From Anastrepha obliqua (lineage: Eukaryota; Arthropoda; Insecta; Diptera; Tephritidae): a stretch of 64,000 nucleotides of DNA. Each line of letters begins with the position of its first letter. The first letter of the stretch is position 1. A program made the translations under genes and the position numbers. This document shows, piece after piece, positions 34,699 to 47,002 of this stretch. Where the stretch lies: NCBI RefSeq assembly GCF_027943255.1, contig NC_072897.1, positions 18,724,044-18,788,043 of the forward strand, written 5' to 3'. The notes beneath the pieces were generated by a model. It was not told the origin of the DNA. It saw nothing but the letters and a program-made list of their open reading frames with translations, and did not search any database.

Positions 34699-37216
34699 GT
34701 AAGTTAAATCCTTGTTAAATATTTATTATTAAGCACCAGAGTATAAAACTGAAATAGGAGGTTAAGGAGATAGACATCTAACTTCACACTGCCATTTGGC
34801 TCTGCCCGACAAAAAGCCAAACACTTTATGGTATCGAAATATTTTATATTCTCATCAGTCCCATTTGAATCACTTCGTAGTATTGACTTGTTAACGACTA
34901 TATAGCATTTTTACATATATGTACATATATACACACCCTTTATCTCCAATTTGACTTATGCGTCTTGACATTGTCCTACAAATGGAGGTACCTACAATTT
35001 TATGTCGACTATGAACAGCAGATGGTTTTTATGAGAAGCTTTTTTCATAGTAGAAATACGAGTACACTTAAAGGTTTGTCGAGAGACCGCCGCTATTAGA
35101 AACGGCTCTCCAATATGTTATGTTTCATGTCTACAGTATGCTTCGGACCCACCGAATAGTAGTCAGTCAGAAACCGGCTCGGCTATGCGGCCATCATGAT
35201 GAGATAACTAGGACAAGGCAAAAAATGCAAATGCATGCATTTCTATTTTAAACCTTCCACCTTATTGTTATTATATGTATATCGGAGTTTTAAGTCGAGA
35301 CGAAGAGAATACATGTATGTTAAAACATAATTCGGCATATTTTGTTATGAAGGCATGGTTTTGCATATTGAAAAAGAAGTGGCATAATTTTAATTTGTAT
35401 GGCATTATTTCAATATTTTGTATACTTATTTGGCATAACTATACTTTTAATTTTTTTACGCATATTTCTTAGTAGTTAGTTTGTAATAACAAATATTTTA
35501 AATAATCTGTAAAAACACTATTCAGCAAGAAAACTTCTCGATAAATATTATAGTATATTGATTAATACTCGTAGCTAATGTAGCTTTTCAATGCAAAAGT
35601 GATAGATATTTCCTAAACATTTATTATTGTAAATTACGGCTACATGTCAAAATACGTCTAAAAAATAGTTATCTCAAAAGTTTGACTCTGTTTTACTGAA
35701 AAACAAATGCTTTGAAATATTTTGAAATACTACAAATTCTTTTAGGGAATACAAATCTAAAACGACCGGCACTGTTTCAGAGCTATCATTTTTGATACAT
35801 CTGTGGATGCCGACCTTACATTTTCTATATATAAAAACATTTCTCGGTAATAGACATCCTTTTCTTTCAATTTTATGGTAGAATCAAGGTACATCGAAAA
35901 TGTAGAAACGTAGACAATTAGAATTGATCTTTGAATTCTCAAATTTTGATCAAATTACAGTAAATCTTTGCTAAGAGATTTTGATTTTCTTGTTATCAAA
36001 ATACTGTTACTTTTTTTCTAATAAACGTATATCTATTTTTCCAGTGAGTTCGATCACTGGATTGCTAAATAAAAGTCATAGACGTATGGCTTGCTTTATT
36101 TAATTTCACTTCTTAATCACTTTACTTCATATGTATACGTTCGCACGCTCAACATAAGACTAATTACTTTGTGCGCATGCACCTTTGCTTATCGCGATTT
36201 GTTACAATACAGTGGTCATGTTAGTTTTGCTCTACTTATTATCTGCCTTGGACACATTCTTGTATTATTTAAGGCAATAATAACAAAAATTAATTTTTGT
36301 ATTGTTTTTATTTACTTATATATACATACTCGTACATACATATTTTTATGGACTCTATGTGACGCGTTATGTGTTGTTCTTTCATTAATAAAAAATGTTA
36401 TTATTTCTAGATTATTTAAACGAATTATATTATATTTTATTTGTATTTTTTACAGCACACCATTTTATAAAGTTTGTACTGAATTTATAAACACTTAAAA
36501 CTTGATCTTTAGTACATACATATTTTGCCTTGCTCTACTGATTAATATAACGTTCTTCAGGTCGAGCTGATACCTATTTCAAAACCTGTAGGGGAACGGG
36601 TGCAACGCTCGGTAGACACTTCTGTAAGGAACTCGAAGATCCCAATAAGATGAATGGTAGGAACCTGTCGATATTAATTTTGAGTACGACCCAACCTAAC
36701 CTAGGACAATTATAGTTAACAATTTGGTTTTACTACCTAACTTTGAAATATGTATTATCGCATCAAACATATGGCATTCTTGCGATTATGCAGATATTCG
36801 CACTTTTCCACCTCTAATTTACCGTCGGAATTATTCTACTTATAGTCTTAATGAAATGCTAAATCAAAGCTAGGTACATCTAGGTACATCATAAAAAATG
36901 TATTCAAAGGGTTCATAACTTCTTCTCGAAGAAACTTAATTGAAATAATTTAAGAACCCTTCCCGCTTAACTAACAGCACACTGAAAGTTAAGCCATCAT
37001 CTGGGAAAGATTACACTTTCTGAAAAAATGGAACGTAAGTAGGTATTGCGAGTTGGTGACGAAAATGCCAAGCTTTTAAGTGACACACTTTACCCCCATC
37101 TTGTCCCACATGCTCCACTTGACAGCTTTCCACTTTGTTCCGTTCTTTATTTTTCCCCCTTCTAGCGTTTGTTTTGGTATAATTGTCATTCTTTTTGTTA
37201 ATGTGTTTTTAAGTAG
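34699..37216. other. Cadps intron of about 2.5 kb
   Basis: AT-rich, with no recognised mobile element or gene. A 135-codon frame at 36091-36498 is T-rich and hydrophobic and looks like chance. The stretch at 36540-36710 (with CGACCCAACCTAACCTAGGA) resembles a dispersed fly repeat. The acceptor is TTTTTAAGTAG at 37206-37216. Confidence 0.6.
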
Positions 37217-37447
37217 GAAGATGGTATTGCGATCACATGGATCACTTTCAAAATTGGAAGGTGACACAGATGAGGGTATAACGCAACTGACGAAATTAGA
37301 TGTTGTGCTCTCTTTTCAACTGGAAGTAATCGTCATGGAAGTAAAGGGACTTAAATCGCTAGCTCCTAATAGAATAGTTTATTGCACTATGGAAGTGGAG
37401 AATGGTGAAAAACTGCAAACGGACCAGGCTGAGGCTTCGAAACCAAT
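37217..37447 (+). CDS. Cadps: Cadps/CAPS exon with start of the C2 domain
   Basis: The exon starts with one base that completes the Arg codon of the 34371 exon (or a Leu codon after the microexon). It then reads [20 protein letters not shown] and [20 protein letters not shown], followed by [20 protein letters not shown] and ASKPM at the GTAAGT donor. The segment from DVVLSF on is the first part of the CAPS C2 domain. The following exon (expected to start with Trp-Asp) is not seen before 64000, so the next intron exceeds 26 kb and holds all the downstream transposons. Confidence 0.93.
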
Positions 37448-37777
37448 GTAAGTACAAAATAAATACACTACAAGTGTCAAAAAACCGAATCCACAGTAAC
37501 ATTTATTATGAGAATTATTCACAAAAATAACATAATTCCGGCTTATTAATGTACTTTCGCTAGTATGTAAAAATGTTAGCATTTCTTTTAATCAAATGTG
37601 TGAAAAGTCTTCACTGCTTTGTGAAGATATTTAAATTGTTTAAAAAAAATTATAAGGAGGGAAACGCGAAATTAATTTAATATTGCCTGTAGTCGCGTAA
37701 TTAAAAAATAACACCGCACACACCCGATTAACAATTCAAAAGTGATGCTCTTTATTAATTCTTGTCCTTATATTATG
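37448..37777. other. Start of the large Cadps intron
   Basis: AT-rich, nothing recognised. It ends where the first inverted-repeat arm (CAGAGAACGTTAATG) begins at 37778. Confidence 0.55.
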
Positions 37778-40700
37778 CAGAGAACGTTAATGTATAGAGA
37801 AGTCTCACAGGCTACGAATAGTGTGAATTGTCAAAACTGAAGTGAAACCGCGAAGACTTTTCCACCTCGCTCAACTCGACAACGGGGAAGTTTTTAACAG
37901 AGCAGATTACATTCAATTATGTACAAGTACATTGGCTCAGCTCAGTTTTTGGCTTCTGTATGAAATCAAATTGACGAATGCCGACGGCATTTTGCAAGGA
38001 ATTTTCTTGTGCATTTCTATGTTCCCTTGATAAACGAAAATTTATTCAATTTATATTTTGAAACAAATACAAGAAATAAAAAAAGACATGAAATTATGCG
38101 CCAACATTTAAAATCAAAGTAACTTAAATGTTTTTGATTTAATTTAAAAAGAAGAATTTAAACAAAATACATTATAAAACGACCTCGCATTTTGTTGTGT
38201 GCGTTTTAGTAAATTTAAAACTTCCTACAAATTTGATGAAAATGTTTACTAATTTTTTGAGTCAAAATTAATTTTAGACGAGAATTCATAGAGCATACAA
38301 GTGTTTTGGTATATTTATATATATGTATATTACTATGTACATCAATATATGTATACACATAATATGTTTGTGCAAAAGTTCAATTGCATCTTCAATTCTT
38401 ATAGTGTTACATATGTATGTATGTGCACACGCACTGCAGCAACCACGACCTATCTCTCGTCCCATCGCCTTATCATATTTACATTTGAATATGCATTTAT
38501 TTAATCCCTTGCCAAGCGAAATTGTTTTCAATTTACATTTATTACGGGGAATAATTACTATGTATGCATTTTCTAGATAGTATAAAACTTTGAAATTACC
38601 GAGTTAGGGCAGTTTTCACGACTTCTGATATCATATTTGCGAGCAGATTTTTCCAAAACGTCCCAAATATGCTCAATTGGGTTAAGGTCTGGTGACTGGG
38701 GAGGTGTTTTGAGCTGTCTTGGTGCATGCTAAAGAAGCCAGTCTCGAACAATATGCGCAGTATGCTTGGGGTTGTTGTCTTGTTGGAAAATCCATTGGTT
38801 TCCCAGGCCCAAGATTTCCACAGATGGCTTCGGATTTTGTTCCAATATTGTCTTATACTGATATCTATCCATAACGCCTTGAACAAAAACCAATCGACCA
38901 ATTCCATATGCCACCATAGCTCCCCACACCATAACAGTACCCCCACCATGTTTCACAGTGGGTATAATATTTTTGCGATCAAGTGCAGTATTCGGTTTTC
39001 GACAAACCTTGTTTCGGCCGTCATTCCTGAAAATTATACTTACTTTCATCAGTAAATATAACTTTCTTCCAAAAATCCATTCCTTTCTGTAAATGTGTCT
39101 CAGCAAAATCCAGGCGAAGTTGACGATTCTCGGCTGAAATAAATAGCTTTTTGAGTGCTGTTCTACTTTTAAAGCCGCTATCATGCAAAACGTTTATTAC
39201 TGTTCTTGATGAAACAGTAGGTAATATTCGAACATCTTGCAAGGTATTCGGCTAGTTTTGGTTCACTTGTTTTTGGATCTTTGTGGACTTCTGACACTGT
39301 GGACACTACTGACATCGCGTCTTGAGAGCTTCTTCGGCCTTCCAGATCTTGGCTTGTTTTCGGTACTGTTGGTTTTTTTATAGTTTTTGACAATAGTTTG
39401 CACTGTAGAGCGACTTAATTTTCCTATTTCAGCAATTTCCCCGTAAGATTTGTTTTCTTTTCGAAGATTAACCACCAAATTTCGAGCTGATTGCTGAATT
39501 TCTTTTCTATTTGCCAAAGTTAAAACGTGTTTTACAAATCGCTTTCTGAATTTAAATAATTGTAATGTTTGACAGATAAAGCAAATCAAGAAAACTAACG
39601 CGTTTTTTCCCTATAAGTTCTTCATTTTCCTATGTATTTTAAGAGTTGCCAAATCTGTATGTAGACTTTTTTCCCACCGATTTCTATGTTTATCGCCAAT
39701 AGTTTATAAGTTACCAATATTTCCAACATTTTTTTTCTTCCAACATTCTTAACTATAAATGTCGTAAACATTCACATCAAAATTATGTTGAATATTATCT
39801 CTAGTTCTCTAGAAGTTGAAAATAGTCGGGTGTATGTAGAGTTTTTTCCTTAACTGTATAATTTGATCAAATCAAAAAATTCTTTTTAGAAAACGCTTCA
39901 AGGCACACAGGAAGATGGCATATGTAAATTTAAATATGTGAATTTTTTATACATATGCTACACTATGGCAACTAGAATCATGGCCTAGCATATGTACATA
40001 CATATTTTTGTTCTGAACTTCCATATAACGCACACACGGGAGTTAACGACGTTGACACATACACTACACTACATACATACACTGCAAACATACATTATCA
40101 TTGTTTCCAAACAATAATGATAAACAATATAAACATGGTCTTTGTTCCTTCATACAATAAACACATGTAGCATTAAAATACCTATATATGCAGAGACTAA
40201 ACAATACCATGATAACAGCTAAATATAAAAACATGTAAACATATCTCAAACCAAATTGTATTTAGAAATAGTATAAATAGATCTAAGCATTAAAATATAA
40301 GATTAATTCTGAAATAGACGAATTCAACAAAGGAGTTCATGCTCAGAAAAAATATAGTTTTATTATTTTTTCCACACAGAGTCCTAACTCGGGCCACTCA
40401 CTTTATTCCTCTAAATGCGTATGTCGTCCAGAGCGGAAATTCTATGCCTAGCGACTACAAGAACAAAATGCATTAATAGGTGCAGCCGTAGCGGCCATCA
40501 TTCTAGTGCTGAACAATCTAAAATAGTCGCGGCAGCGCCAAACAATTTAAACTTTTGTACTGTACAACAAAAACTCATCATCAAAAAATTCATTGATAAA
40601 TTCGAGCTTATAGTTCTAAGAGCAAGTATTACTTTCATTCATAAAATGAGCTGCCCATATGCCAATTTTCTCGACCATAGTCAATATTGGAACATTTCGC

Positions 40701-40832
40701 GTAGAATTATTTGCCAATATTTGGTAAATCTTCAATTTTTGTCAAGTCGAGTGCCCGCGGCTCCGTACATACATATGTATGCATCAATATATGTATGTAA
40801 ATATGTCTCTCTAAATGCTCGACAACCGCAGC
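37778..40832. repeat. Left arm of a giant foldback-like inverted repeat
   Basis: Begins CAGAGAACGTTAATGTATAG. Blocks of it recur in reverse order and orientation on the right: 37783-38330 with 47740-48180, 39840-39960 with 47560-47670, 40380-40450 with 47425-47510, and 40450-40820 with 43903-44205. The arm is interrupted by a Tc1 element at about 38597-39640 and partly diverged elsewhere. P-superfamily elements such as 1360 begin with CAGAGAA, which supports a P-type foldback element; the assignment is inference. Confidence 0.7.
38597..39640 (-). pseudogene. Tc1-family transposon relic inserted in the left arm
   Basis: The - strand encodes a Tc1-type transposase in broken frames. The paired-type helix-turn-helix is at 39589-39263 (GEIAEIGKLSRSTVQTIVK, then KPRSGRPKKLS). 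The catalytic core runs from about 39240 to 38640: FTDESKYNF with the first Asp, CRKPNTALDRKNIIPTVKHG, WIFQQDNNPKHTAH with the second Asp, and SPDLNPIEHIW with the catalytic Glu, i.e. a DD34E-type enzyme. At least two frameshifts separate the parts. Terminal repeats were not identified, so the borders are approximate. The left border is set by the end of similarity with 50465-50741. Confidence 0.85.
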
Positions 40833-40960
40833 TCTGAGAACGTTAATGTATAGAGAAGTCTCACGAGCTATGAATAGTGTGAATTGTCAAAAATGAAGTC
40901 GGACCGCAAAGACAGAGAACATTGATGAATAGAGAAGTCTTAATGACAAGAAATGTTCAT
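40833..40960. repeat. Additional internal copies of the foldback terminus
   Basis: CTGAGAACGTTAATGTATAG begins at 40833, followed by about 75 bases matching the start of the left arm at 37778. A second variant, CAGAGAACATTGATGAATAG, begins near 40912. These look like tandem terminal-repeat starts directly upstream of the P-like transposase. Confidence 0.7.
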
Positions 40961-41122
40961 TTTCGAGGGGTACTCGTCTCGCGAAGACAATTTCACCACT
41001 GACACATTCTTCACCAATAGTTAACAGCGCAAAAGGCAATTCGGAAAATTTAACAGGAAGTAAGTATTATTAACAGCAAGTATTATTAACAGCAAGGAAG
41101 TTGAGAAATTTATACTCATTTT

Positions 41123-41300
41123 TGAATGTAAATTATGTTACATATGCATATGTATGTGCATATATATTGAATGTGAATTATGTTAATATGCATATGTATG
41201 TGCATATATATTGAATGTGAATTATGTTACATATGCATATGTATGTGAATATACATATATTGAATGTGAATTTTGTTACATATGCATATGTATAAATAAA
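41123..41300. repeat. Minisatellite of about 44-49 bases, four units
   Basis: Four tandem units start TTGAATGTGAATT(AT) and contain ATGTTACATATGCATATGTATGTG; the first three spacings are about 44, 44 and 49 bases. It lies between the foldback terminus copies and the P-like transposase. Confidence 0.8.
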
Positions 41301-41929
41301 TATAAATGGGAATTAGCAAGTGTGATAAAATTACCGAGCGAGTAGTTTTGAGGGATTTAGGATATGTATATAATTTCATAGAAAATAATTTTTTATTAAT
41401 AACCATAATATTACAATACACGGCATCCGTTGCTATGCCTCGTTGAATAAAATCAAAACAACCATCGGAAAATTTTAAGCAAAATTAGTTTATTAATTTT
41501 CTATCTGAAACCGTTTTTGAACTTTGCATTTGGGTCATAGTTGAACAGCTTATGCGGATTATGAAGTCTAGAGTGCGCTATAAATAAGGGGAAATAGGAA
41601 AAACTAAGATTTTTTAGCAAAATTTAAGCAAATATTCGATTATTAGTGACGAATGAGAGTGGTGGCGCGGCCTAGGGGCTGTGGGGAGAGAGTTCCATCA
41701 TAAAAACAAGCCTATAACCTTCACTGGGTGAAAATATAAATGCATAAAAATTTTTACGTGATTTGGTGTTGTCATTTCGTGGTGATGCGTTATATGTAGT
41801 TTGATGAATTTTTATATGTTTATGAATTATTATGCGTTTATAAATTATTAAATGTTTATAAATTATTATATTATAAAATAAATTTTTTTAATAGGGCACG
41901 ACGATGACCCTACATACAGCTGTACAATT

Positions 41930-43593
41930 CCAAAGAAGCAACGGAGCTGTTGCGTGGTAGGATGCGTGGTGGAAAAGGGTCATACGTTATACGCCTTTCC
42001 TCGACGCGGATAGGCTAGAAATAGTTGGGCCCTGGCTTGCAACGTGCAACCAGCCGATACTGACAGGCTATATGTTTGTAAGCGCCACTTTAGTCCAGAG
42101 TAAGTAACTCGTTATAAAGTTTTAGATGGGGCTGTTCCATCTTTAAGATTAGAGCCAGTTACTAGAAGTCGCTCACCTAGTACTGGCTCTGATTGGGTTT
42201 GTCCGCCCGTTACTAAAGTGTACGCAAATCGTACAGTAGGTTTAGGAAACGATCTTACGTTAGAAGAATTCGCAAAATATTCCATGCTAGAGGAAACAAG
42301 GCAGGTACCCAAAAACAAAAACATCTGTGAGGACTTAGAAATCACAAGCAGTAGCGAACGATTTCCTCAGGCTGCTCGTTATTATCGGAGCAATGAAATA
42401 AAATTAAAAAAAAGAATTCAGGAGTTAGAAGCAGAAAATGAGAAGCTACTGCAAAAATATAAATATTTGTGTAGTCGTGCAGTTCTTGCGGAAGAAACTT
42501 CAAGCAATGATGCTGTAACTTTCGCAAGAATGATCGTCAGTGGCCAAAAAAATCGTTATAGCGAGGAGGAAAAGACATTGGCCCAAAACATCAATTATAT
42601 GTCCTCCAAAGCATATACGTTTATGCGTAACGATCTAGGTTTTGCTTTGCCCCATAAATCATCCCTTTCGCGTTGGCGCCCCATCAAATATGTTGTTCCG
42701 GGGTTCGATGCCAATGTCTGTGATAATTTAGAAAAAATTGTTTCAACTATGTCAGACACCGAACGCATAAGCGTTCTATTATTCGATGAAATCATCATCA
42801 AATCGGACTTAAGCTATAATAAAGCTAGAGATGTTATCGATGGGTTTGTAGACCATGGGGAAGGTCCACGCGAAAAAAAAATTGGGAATAAATGTTTATT
42901 TTTTATCGTTAAGGGATTGTGCTCCAAATGGAAATACGTGTTTTCGTATTATATCTCCAGTGGTGGTATACGTACGGAGACATTGAAGTCCATTTTGGGA
43001 AAAAATATCGCACAACTAAAAAAAACGGGGTTAAATTTAAAAGGTATAGTTTGCGATCAAGGGCCCTCCAACAGTAGTGTCTTTAAATCTTTAGGGATTT
43101 TTGAGAATCGCCCCTTTTTCCTGCACGAAGGCACAAACATTTTTTGCATGTATGATTATTGTCACTTGATATAGTCCGTCCGAAATACCTCGATGAAATA
43201 TGACATCTTAACATCAGATGGAGTGACAAGCTTCAAGGTGATAAAAAAATTGTTTGATATAGATCAAATGAATCCCCATTTTAAAATTTGTCCGAAACTA
43301 ACGGAGGCCCATATATATCCCAGTGTTATGGAAAAATGAGCGTTTCCCGCGCGACTCAGGTCCTGAGCAATTCGGTAGCATCTGGTATCGACATGGCCTT
43401 GTCCCAAAATTTATTAGGCAGTGACGAGTACGTGATAAAATGCGCTAAGCCCACACAGATGTTCGTTAAAAAAATGAATGATCTCTTTGATGAATTGGAT
43501 GCAAAAAGATTCCAGTCGAAAATTCCTTCAAAATGTCCGATTAGGCGTGGTGACACCAAAAATACATACATATACATAAATTTCTGTGAATAA
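41930..43593 (+). pseudogene. P-superfamily transposase with THAP domain, degenerate
   Basis: A C2CH THAP domain lies at about 41936-42112 (CCVVGCVVEKGHTLYAFP, then VCKRHFSPE), broken by one TAG. A TAA follows, overlapping a GTAAGT. The same frame then stays open to 43174. It shows a leucine-zipper-like coiled coil (IKLKKRIQELEAENEKLLQK), the RISVLLFDEI block, GIVCDQGPSNSSVF and NIFCMYDYCHLI, all typical of P-element transposase from memory. After a stop the homology continues to 43593 (SVRNTSMKYD, CPKLTEAHIYPSVMEKM, MNDLFDELDAKR). The C-terminal end is missing. THAP would bind terminal DNA and the core uses GTP in P elements. It sits inside long inverted repeats. Confidence 0.88.
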
Positions 43594-43902
43594 AAATAAA
43601 AAATTAAAATTAAAAAAACTAGTATTTCATTTTCTTAAGGATAATAATATTTATTTGGTAAGAGGATCTTAAAGAAACATATACCAATAATATAATTCGA
43701 CAGGATTTCATTAGAATATCAATACACATATTCGTTCAGCTCAATAAAATAAATATCTGCATATGAAAAATTGTTCCTATGGACGTGCAAAAGCAAACAC
43801 GCATATATAGTACATAAATACATGCATACAAACTGCCATAGCCATACATACATATGAGGCTGCGAGCACTTGCGACAGAAAAAATATTTCGATTTGCTAT
43901 TG
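43594..43902. other. AT-rich spacer after the P-like transposase
   Basis: No gene seen. The partner of the terminal repeat copy at 40833 is not found here, so the right inner end of the P-like element appears deleted. Confidence 0.45.
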
Positions 43903-44211
43903 CTGTCGAGAATTTAGAACACATATTTACATACATATATTGATGCATACATATGTACGGAGCCGCGGCCACTCGACTTGACAAAAAATTCAAGATTTAC
44001 CAAATATTGGCAAATAATTCAACGCGAAATATTACAATAATGACTATTTTCTAATTGACGAGAAAATTGTCATATGGGCATATGAGCAGATGAGCTCGAA
44101 CTTAGTGTTATAGAATATTTTGGATTTTTCAGCGCCGTTGCGACTAAAAAAATCATGACCGCTGCGACTGCGCGTATGAATGTATTTTGTTCTTGCAGTC
44201 GTTATAGACGG
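43903..44211. repeat. Right arm of the foldback-like repeat, inner part
   Basis: Reverse complement of about 40450-40820, for example GGAGCCGCGGCCACTCGACT against AGTCGAGTGCCCGCGGCTCC. It is interrupted at 44212 by a complete transposon and resumes at 47003. Confidence 0.85.
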
Positions 44212-44702
44212 AGAGCTCATGACCAACATATTTTATACTTCTTGAAATTTTGTGTGAGATTAGTTTTTTAATACTAGAATCGATAACCGGCGGGCTGGCT
44301 GCTCAATAGCGGTCTTAATTATGCGTTTTTACTTTTTTAAATTGTTAATAAAAAACATTTACTCAACATATTTTATACCACTTGAAATTTTAACAGAATT
44401 TCATTTACGGTCTGTATAAAATGAAACGATGGTTGCCAGCCCATTCTCATGGTCCCAAAGTACTGCCAGCCCATGTTGAAAGTGCGTTGATGGAAGCACA
44501 AGTCAACATATTTTATACCGGCTGTCTTTTTTACACGACATTGGCAATACAATAAATTGATGAAATGTGTAGAGCCAGCCCATTCTGATGGTCCCATCGC
44601 ATGGAAAATTTGGAAAATTTCATTCCTGTGAGTGCGAGCGAGACCGACTTACGTGAATGTGGGCGCGCGAGAGAGAGCGTATATTGTTCATATTCTGTCT
44701 CT
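44212..44702 (+). repeat. Left terminal inverted repeat of the unclassified transposon
   Basis: Pairs with 46500-47002. The inner end is GAGAGAGCGTATATTGTTCA, diverging after CTGTCTCTC. Confidence 0.88.
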
Positions 44703-44932
44703 CCGTACAGTCTTGCAAAAATGGGAAGGATGAAAGGTTTGTTCATTAAAAAATTAGAGAATGGGATTTTTTTTTGTTTTTCTTAAAAAAGTTTTTATTT
44801 CTAATTTTTTACTCCTTTATTTATTTATTTAATTTATTAAATGAATAGAAAAAAAAAACAAAATTAAATTTTTAATTTTCTATGTCAGAAATAGATTCCG
44901 AGTCTGAACTGAAATACTCATTTTCTATTTCT

Positions 44933-46303
44933 TCAGAGTCTCGCTTTTTTTGTGTACGGTGTAAGTTCTGTGGAGATTGCATCAAATGTGCGTCGTCTTT
45001 TTGATGGACCTGCAGCAGTTGTGTCACGTTGACATTCATCATCAGCAGCATTGCTATCCTTATTAATTACATTTTGATAGATGATACCAACCGTATCATG
45101 TAGGGTATCTTTCCCGCTGGTTGTTTCGACAATTCTGTCGAAATTATCGGAAGCCACCCCAGTATTTAAATTTGATGCCAACGTAATACCTTCAGGACAT
45201 TCCTGAGTCCTTTCTATAGGAGAAAAGGCAGCTTCGGTTTCCAGTTCTTCGAGAACATGATAGCTGCAGCAGTGACCGTATTTGTTGAGAATATCGATAA
45301 CTGTACGGCTGCTGGTTAAACTTTTCATAGCCATTCCCAAGGTAATATGCTTTCCAGGCTTTTTATTTCTGAATTTATCAAGAATTTTATTCAGCAAATG
45401 TTGAAGGTTGCATGAACCAATAACTATAGCCACGGTCTTCGTACAATTTCTTCAATATATCATCGTATATTTCACCCGAGATATTAAAAAGAAGCAACTG
45501 CCACGAGCAATGATGTTTTTTTGGATGAACTGATCAATTTCATCATCAGCTTCCTTGTGTAGTTCCCGATTCAGATTAAATTTCGTGTCTGCAGTTGGAT
45601 TGCTTTTAAATTTATTAAAATATTCAACCGGACAGATTTTGTGATAAAATAAGTGCGGAGGCTCGTTAGAAAGTGACTTAAATAATTCACTATCTCTCAC
45701 AACATCCAAATATTCTGCCAAGGCTTCAATGAGAATTTTTTTTTCTCCTCTGACAAGTGGTGCCTTACGTCCTTTGGATTTTTTATATTTTTTATTACAA
45801 AATGCACAAATACCCTGCTCCACACTTAATTCTGCCTCGGTTAATTTTTCACCTGAAGGTTCTTGTATGGCAGATTGACCTTCCTGATGTGTTTGTTCTA
45901 TTTCGTGAGCAGAGGAAGTGCTTGATGTCGGTTCATCTGTGAAAATATATTTGAATACAAAAAAAATTATAATCGGAACTAGTATTATATTCCTTCCCTT
46001 ATTACAGTAAAATAAATATTTTCATACCTGTTTGAACTGAAATATCCGATGATCTAAGTGCCTTTTTTCATAATACTTTTTCATTACTGATAAGAACATT
46101 TTATGGAATTTTATATGATAGCCGTCATCACATTCTGAAGCTAGTAAAATAACATCTTTATATTTTAAATTAAATTTTTTCCGAATGTCCAACACTTCCC
46201 GGCACTTTTTTAAAGTATGCACGTTAAAAGCAACGAGTTTATCATTTGTACTTTTACTGTTACAAAAAACGCGCTTGATGGAAGATTCCATTTTAAATAA
46301 CAA
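44933..46303 (-). pseudogene. Protein of the unclassified long-TIR transposon
   Basis: Three - strand segments form one protein. The first, 46303-46028, starts MESSIKRVFCNSKSTND and is followed by a GTATGA donor. The second starts after a TTTTCACAG acceptor at about 45936 and has a zinc-finger-like C-x2-C (GICAFCNKKYKKSKGRKA) paired with a later H-x3-C (FYHKICPVEYFN), and EIDQFIQKNI. The third, in frame after one TGA at 45454-45452, contains HLLNKILDKF, HITLGMAMKSLTSSRTVIDIL, NTGVASDNFDRIVET and SGKDTLHDTVGI. It ends in a basic tail with SKRRR. Such proteins recur in arthropod genomes as uncharacterised, repeat-linked proteins (from memory). No catalytic triad can be named. Spliced frame between the first two parts is unresolved. 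Confidence 0.6.
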
Positions 46304-46499
46304 GTAAGAAAATCGAACGAAAAGTTAAAATTTACGTCTTTACTAGCCAACACTGTGGAAAGAACTAACTATACATGACGTCGTACTTTGGGTCCGGAAA
46401 CTGTTGTCCTTGAATACCGCCCCTATTGTATTGCAGGCAGATGGCGACTAATGAATCACCATTCAAAATTCCTAGTGAAAAAGTAGAGCCAGCGCGTGC

Positions 46500-47002
46500 G
46501 AGAGAGACAGTATATAAACGATATACGCTCTCTCTCGCGCGCCCACATTCTCGTAAGTCGGTCTCGCTCGCACTCACAGGAATGGAATTTTCCAAATTTT
46601 CCATGTGATGGGACCATCAGAATGGGCTGGCTCTACACATTTCATCAATTTATTGTATTGCCAATGTGGTGTAAAAAAGACAGCCGGTATAAAATATGTT
46701 GACTTGTGCTTCCATCAACGCACTTTCAACATGGGCTGGCAGTACTTTGGGACCATGAGAATGGGCTGGCAACCGTCGTTTCATTTTATACAGACCGTAA
46801 ATGAAATTCTGTTAAAATTTCAAGTGGTATAAAATATGTTGAGTAAATGTTTTTTATTAACAATTTTAAAAAATAAAAACGCATAATTAAGACCGCTATT
46901 GAGCAGCCAGCCCGCCGGATTTCGATTCTAGTATTAAAAAACTAATCTCACACAAAATTTCAAGAAGTATAAAATATGTTGGGTTTTTTGGTCATGAGCT
47001 CT
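46500..47002 (-). repeat. Right terminal inverted repeat of the unclassified transposon
   Basis: Reverse complement of the left repeat, with a few substitutions and the extra AAAAAACCC near the outer end. Confidence 0.88.

Larger units (their letters stand above)
44212..47002. mobile_element. Unclassified DNA transposon with ~0.49 kb terminal inverted repeats
   Basis: Long inverted repeats (44212-44702 and 46500-47002) match over their length, apart from an AAAAAACCC stretch present only on the right. They begin AGAGCTCATGACC and include repeated CAACATATTTTATAC motifs and pairs of AGCCCATTCTSATGGTCCC. Flanking TAGACGG (44205-44211) and TAGACTA (47003-47009) are likely a decayed 7-8 bp target duplication. 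One gene on the - strand fills the interior. I do not recognise the superfamily. Confidence 0.85.

Noticed and set aside
36091..36498. 135-codon open frame with membrane-protein look
   Set aside because: T-rich intronic DNA gives hydrophobic codons by chance; no conserved motif and it lies inside a Cadps intron.
38286..38580. Overlapping short frames with Tyr/Ile/His-rich peptides
   Set aside because: Translation of ATGTATGTA-type simple repeats in the foldback arm.
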